NCBI GenBank assembly: GCA_036397815.1
Contig: DASWIE010000119.1
Location: forward strand, 1 to 5,519
Source: DASQFY01 sp036397815
GTDB taxonomy: Bacteria > Chloroflexota > Limnocylindria > QHBO01
DNA length: 5,519 nt
Reading direction: 5' to 3'
In this document: positions 4,762-5,519 of the stretch, piece by piece
Layout of the letters: each line of letters opens with the position of its first letter
Numbering within the stretch: the first letter of the stretch is position 1
Translations under genes and position numbers: made by a program
The notes under the pieces: generated by a model
What the model was told of the DNA's origin: nothing
The model's database searches: none
Seen by the model: the letters and a program-made list of their open reading frames with translations, nothing else

Positions 4762-5519
4762 ATGGCCATCCAGGCAGAGCCCACCACCACGACCCGCGGA
4801 GCCTTCTCGGGCGCTGCGCTGCGGGCGGACTTCCCGGTCTTCGACGCGCCGACGCGCAGCGGCAAGCGGCTGGTCTACCTGGACGCCGCCGCCAGCGCGC
4901 CGAAGCCTCGCGCGGTGATCGACTCGCTGACCGACACCTACAGCCATCACTACGCGAACGTGCATCGCGGCATCTACGAGCTGTCGGAGGACGCCACCGA
5001 GCGCTTCGAGGGCGCGCGGCGCTCGCTGGCCGCCTTTATCGGGGCGCCGTCGAAGTCGGAGATCGTCTTCGTCCGCAACGCCACCGAGGCGATCAACCTG
5101 GTTGCCTACAGCTGGGGACGCACCAACCTGCGCGCCGGCGATCGGATCGTGACCACCCAGCTGGAGCACCACGCCAACATCGTGCCGTGGCAGCAGCTGA
5201 CCACGGAGGTCGGCGCCACGCTCGATTACGTGGCGATCACCGACGACGGGCGGCTCGACATGGACGACCTGCGCACCAAGCTGGCGCAGGGGCCGAAGCT
5301 GCTGGCGGTGGCGCAGGTCAGTAACGCGCTCGGCACCATCAACCCGGTCGCCGACATCGTGAAGCTGGCGCACGAGGCCGGCGCGCTGGTGCTGGTCGAC
5401 GCCGCCCAGTCGGCGCCGCACATGCCCATCGACGTGGTCGCGCTCGACTGCGACTTCCTGGCCATATCCGGCCACAAGATGCTGGGCCCGTCGGGGATCG
5501 GCGCGCTGTGGGGCCGCCG
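4762..5519 (+). CDS. sufS: Cysteine desulfurase SufS (partial, 3' end outside window)
   Basis: SufS is a PLP-dependent group II cysteine desulfurase that converts cysteine to alanine and passes the sulfur as persulfide towards SufB. The first 252 residues are present, and the frame runs open through the right edge. Motifs seen are YLDAAASAPKP (39-49), the N(V)HRG-containing segment (66-70), EHHANIVPW with His136 (E. coli His123), VDAAQSAPH with Asp213 and Gln216 (E. coli Asp200 and Gln203), and the PLP lysine Lys239 in SGHKMLGPSG (E. coli Lys226). The catalytic cysteine (E. coli Cys364, expected near residue 377) lies outside the window. The ATG is 10 nt after the sufC stop and has no clear Shine-Dalgarno sequence. 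Whether the sulfur acceptor is SufU or SufE cannot be told from this part. Confidence 0.95.
   Translation, partial: MAIQAEPTTTTRGAFSGAALRADFPVFDAPTRSGKRLVYLDAAASAPKPRAVIDSLTDTYSHHYANVHRGIYELSEDATERFEGARRSLAAFIGAPSKSEIVFVRNATEAINLVAYSWGRTNLRAGDRIVTTQLEHHANIVPWQQLTTEVGATLDYVAITDDGRLDMDDLRTKLAQGPKLLAVAQVSNALGTINPVADIVKLAHEAGALVLVDAAQSAPHMPIDVVALDCDFLAISGHKMLGPSGIGALWGR

Overview
The window carries most of a SUF-type iron-sulfur cluster assembly operon on the + strand. The order is sufB - sufD - Rieske-type ferredoxin - Rrf2/IscR-like regulator - sufC - sufS, with sufS cut by the right edge. The DNA is strongly GC-rich with GC-biased third codon positions. SUF is the machinery seen, and a Rieske-type ferredoxin sits between sufD and sufC, as in actinobacterial suf operons. 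However, the regulator is an Rrf2 protein inside the operon rather than the leading ArsR-like SufR of actinobacteria. A high-GC actinobacterium-like lineage or a Thermomicrobia-type Chloroflexota fits this. The taxonomic placement is inference and is weak.

Layout. Bases 1-383 hold no convincing gene. The first 130 bases contain foldback-capable inverted repeats at the window edge, and their function is unknown. A sigma70-like promoter (TTGACC-N17-GATCAT, 283-311) is followed by an imperfect 25-bp palindrome with a GACT-N5-AGTC core (320-344). This has the architecture of an IscR type 1 operator. sufB starts at the tandem ATGs at 384/387. sufD follows 4 nt after the sufB stop. The Rieske gene and the Rrf2 gene each start on a GTG that overlaps the previous stop (GTGA). 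sufC follows a 34-nt gap, and sufS starts 10 nt after the sufC stop.

How the genes work together. SufS takes sulfur from cysteine. SufB, SufC and SufD form the SufBC2D scaffold/ATPase on which the cluster is built. The expected key residues of SufB (Cys236, Cys380, Glu409), SufD (His349), SufC (Walker A/B, signature motif, H-loop) and SufS (His136, Asp213, Lys239) are all visible. The Rrf2 protein has three cysteines plus a histidine in an IscR-like arrangement, so it probably senses Fe-S status and represses the operon through the operator upstream of sufB. The Rieske protein is likely an electron carrier or partner for assembly, but its exact role is not known. The most notable point is the self-contained circuit: an IscR-like operator and a cluster-binding Rrf2 regulator in the same operon as the machinery whose output it would sense. 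This is a new-looking arrangement of known parts rather than a wholly new system.
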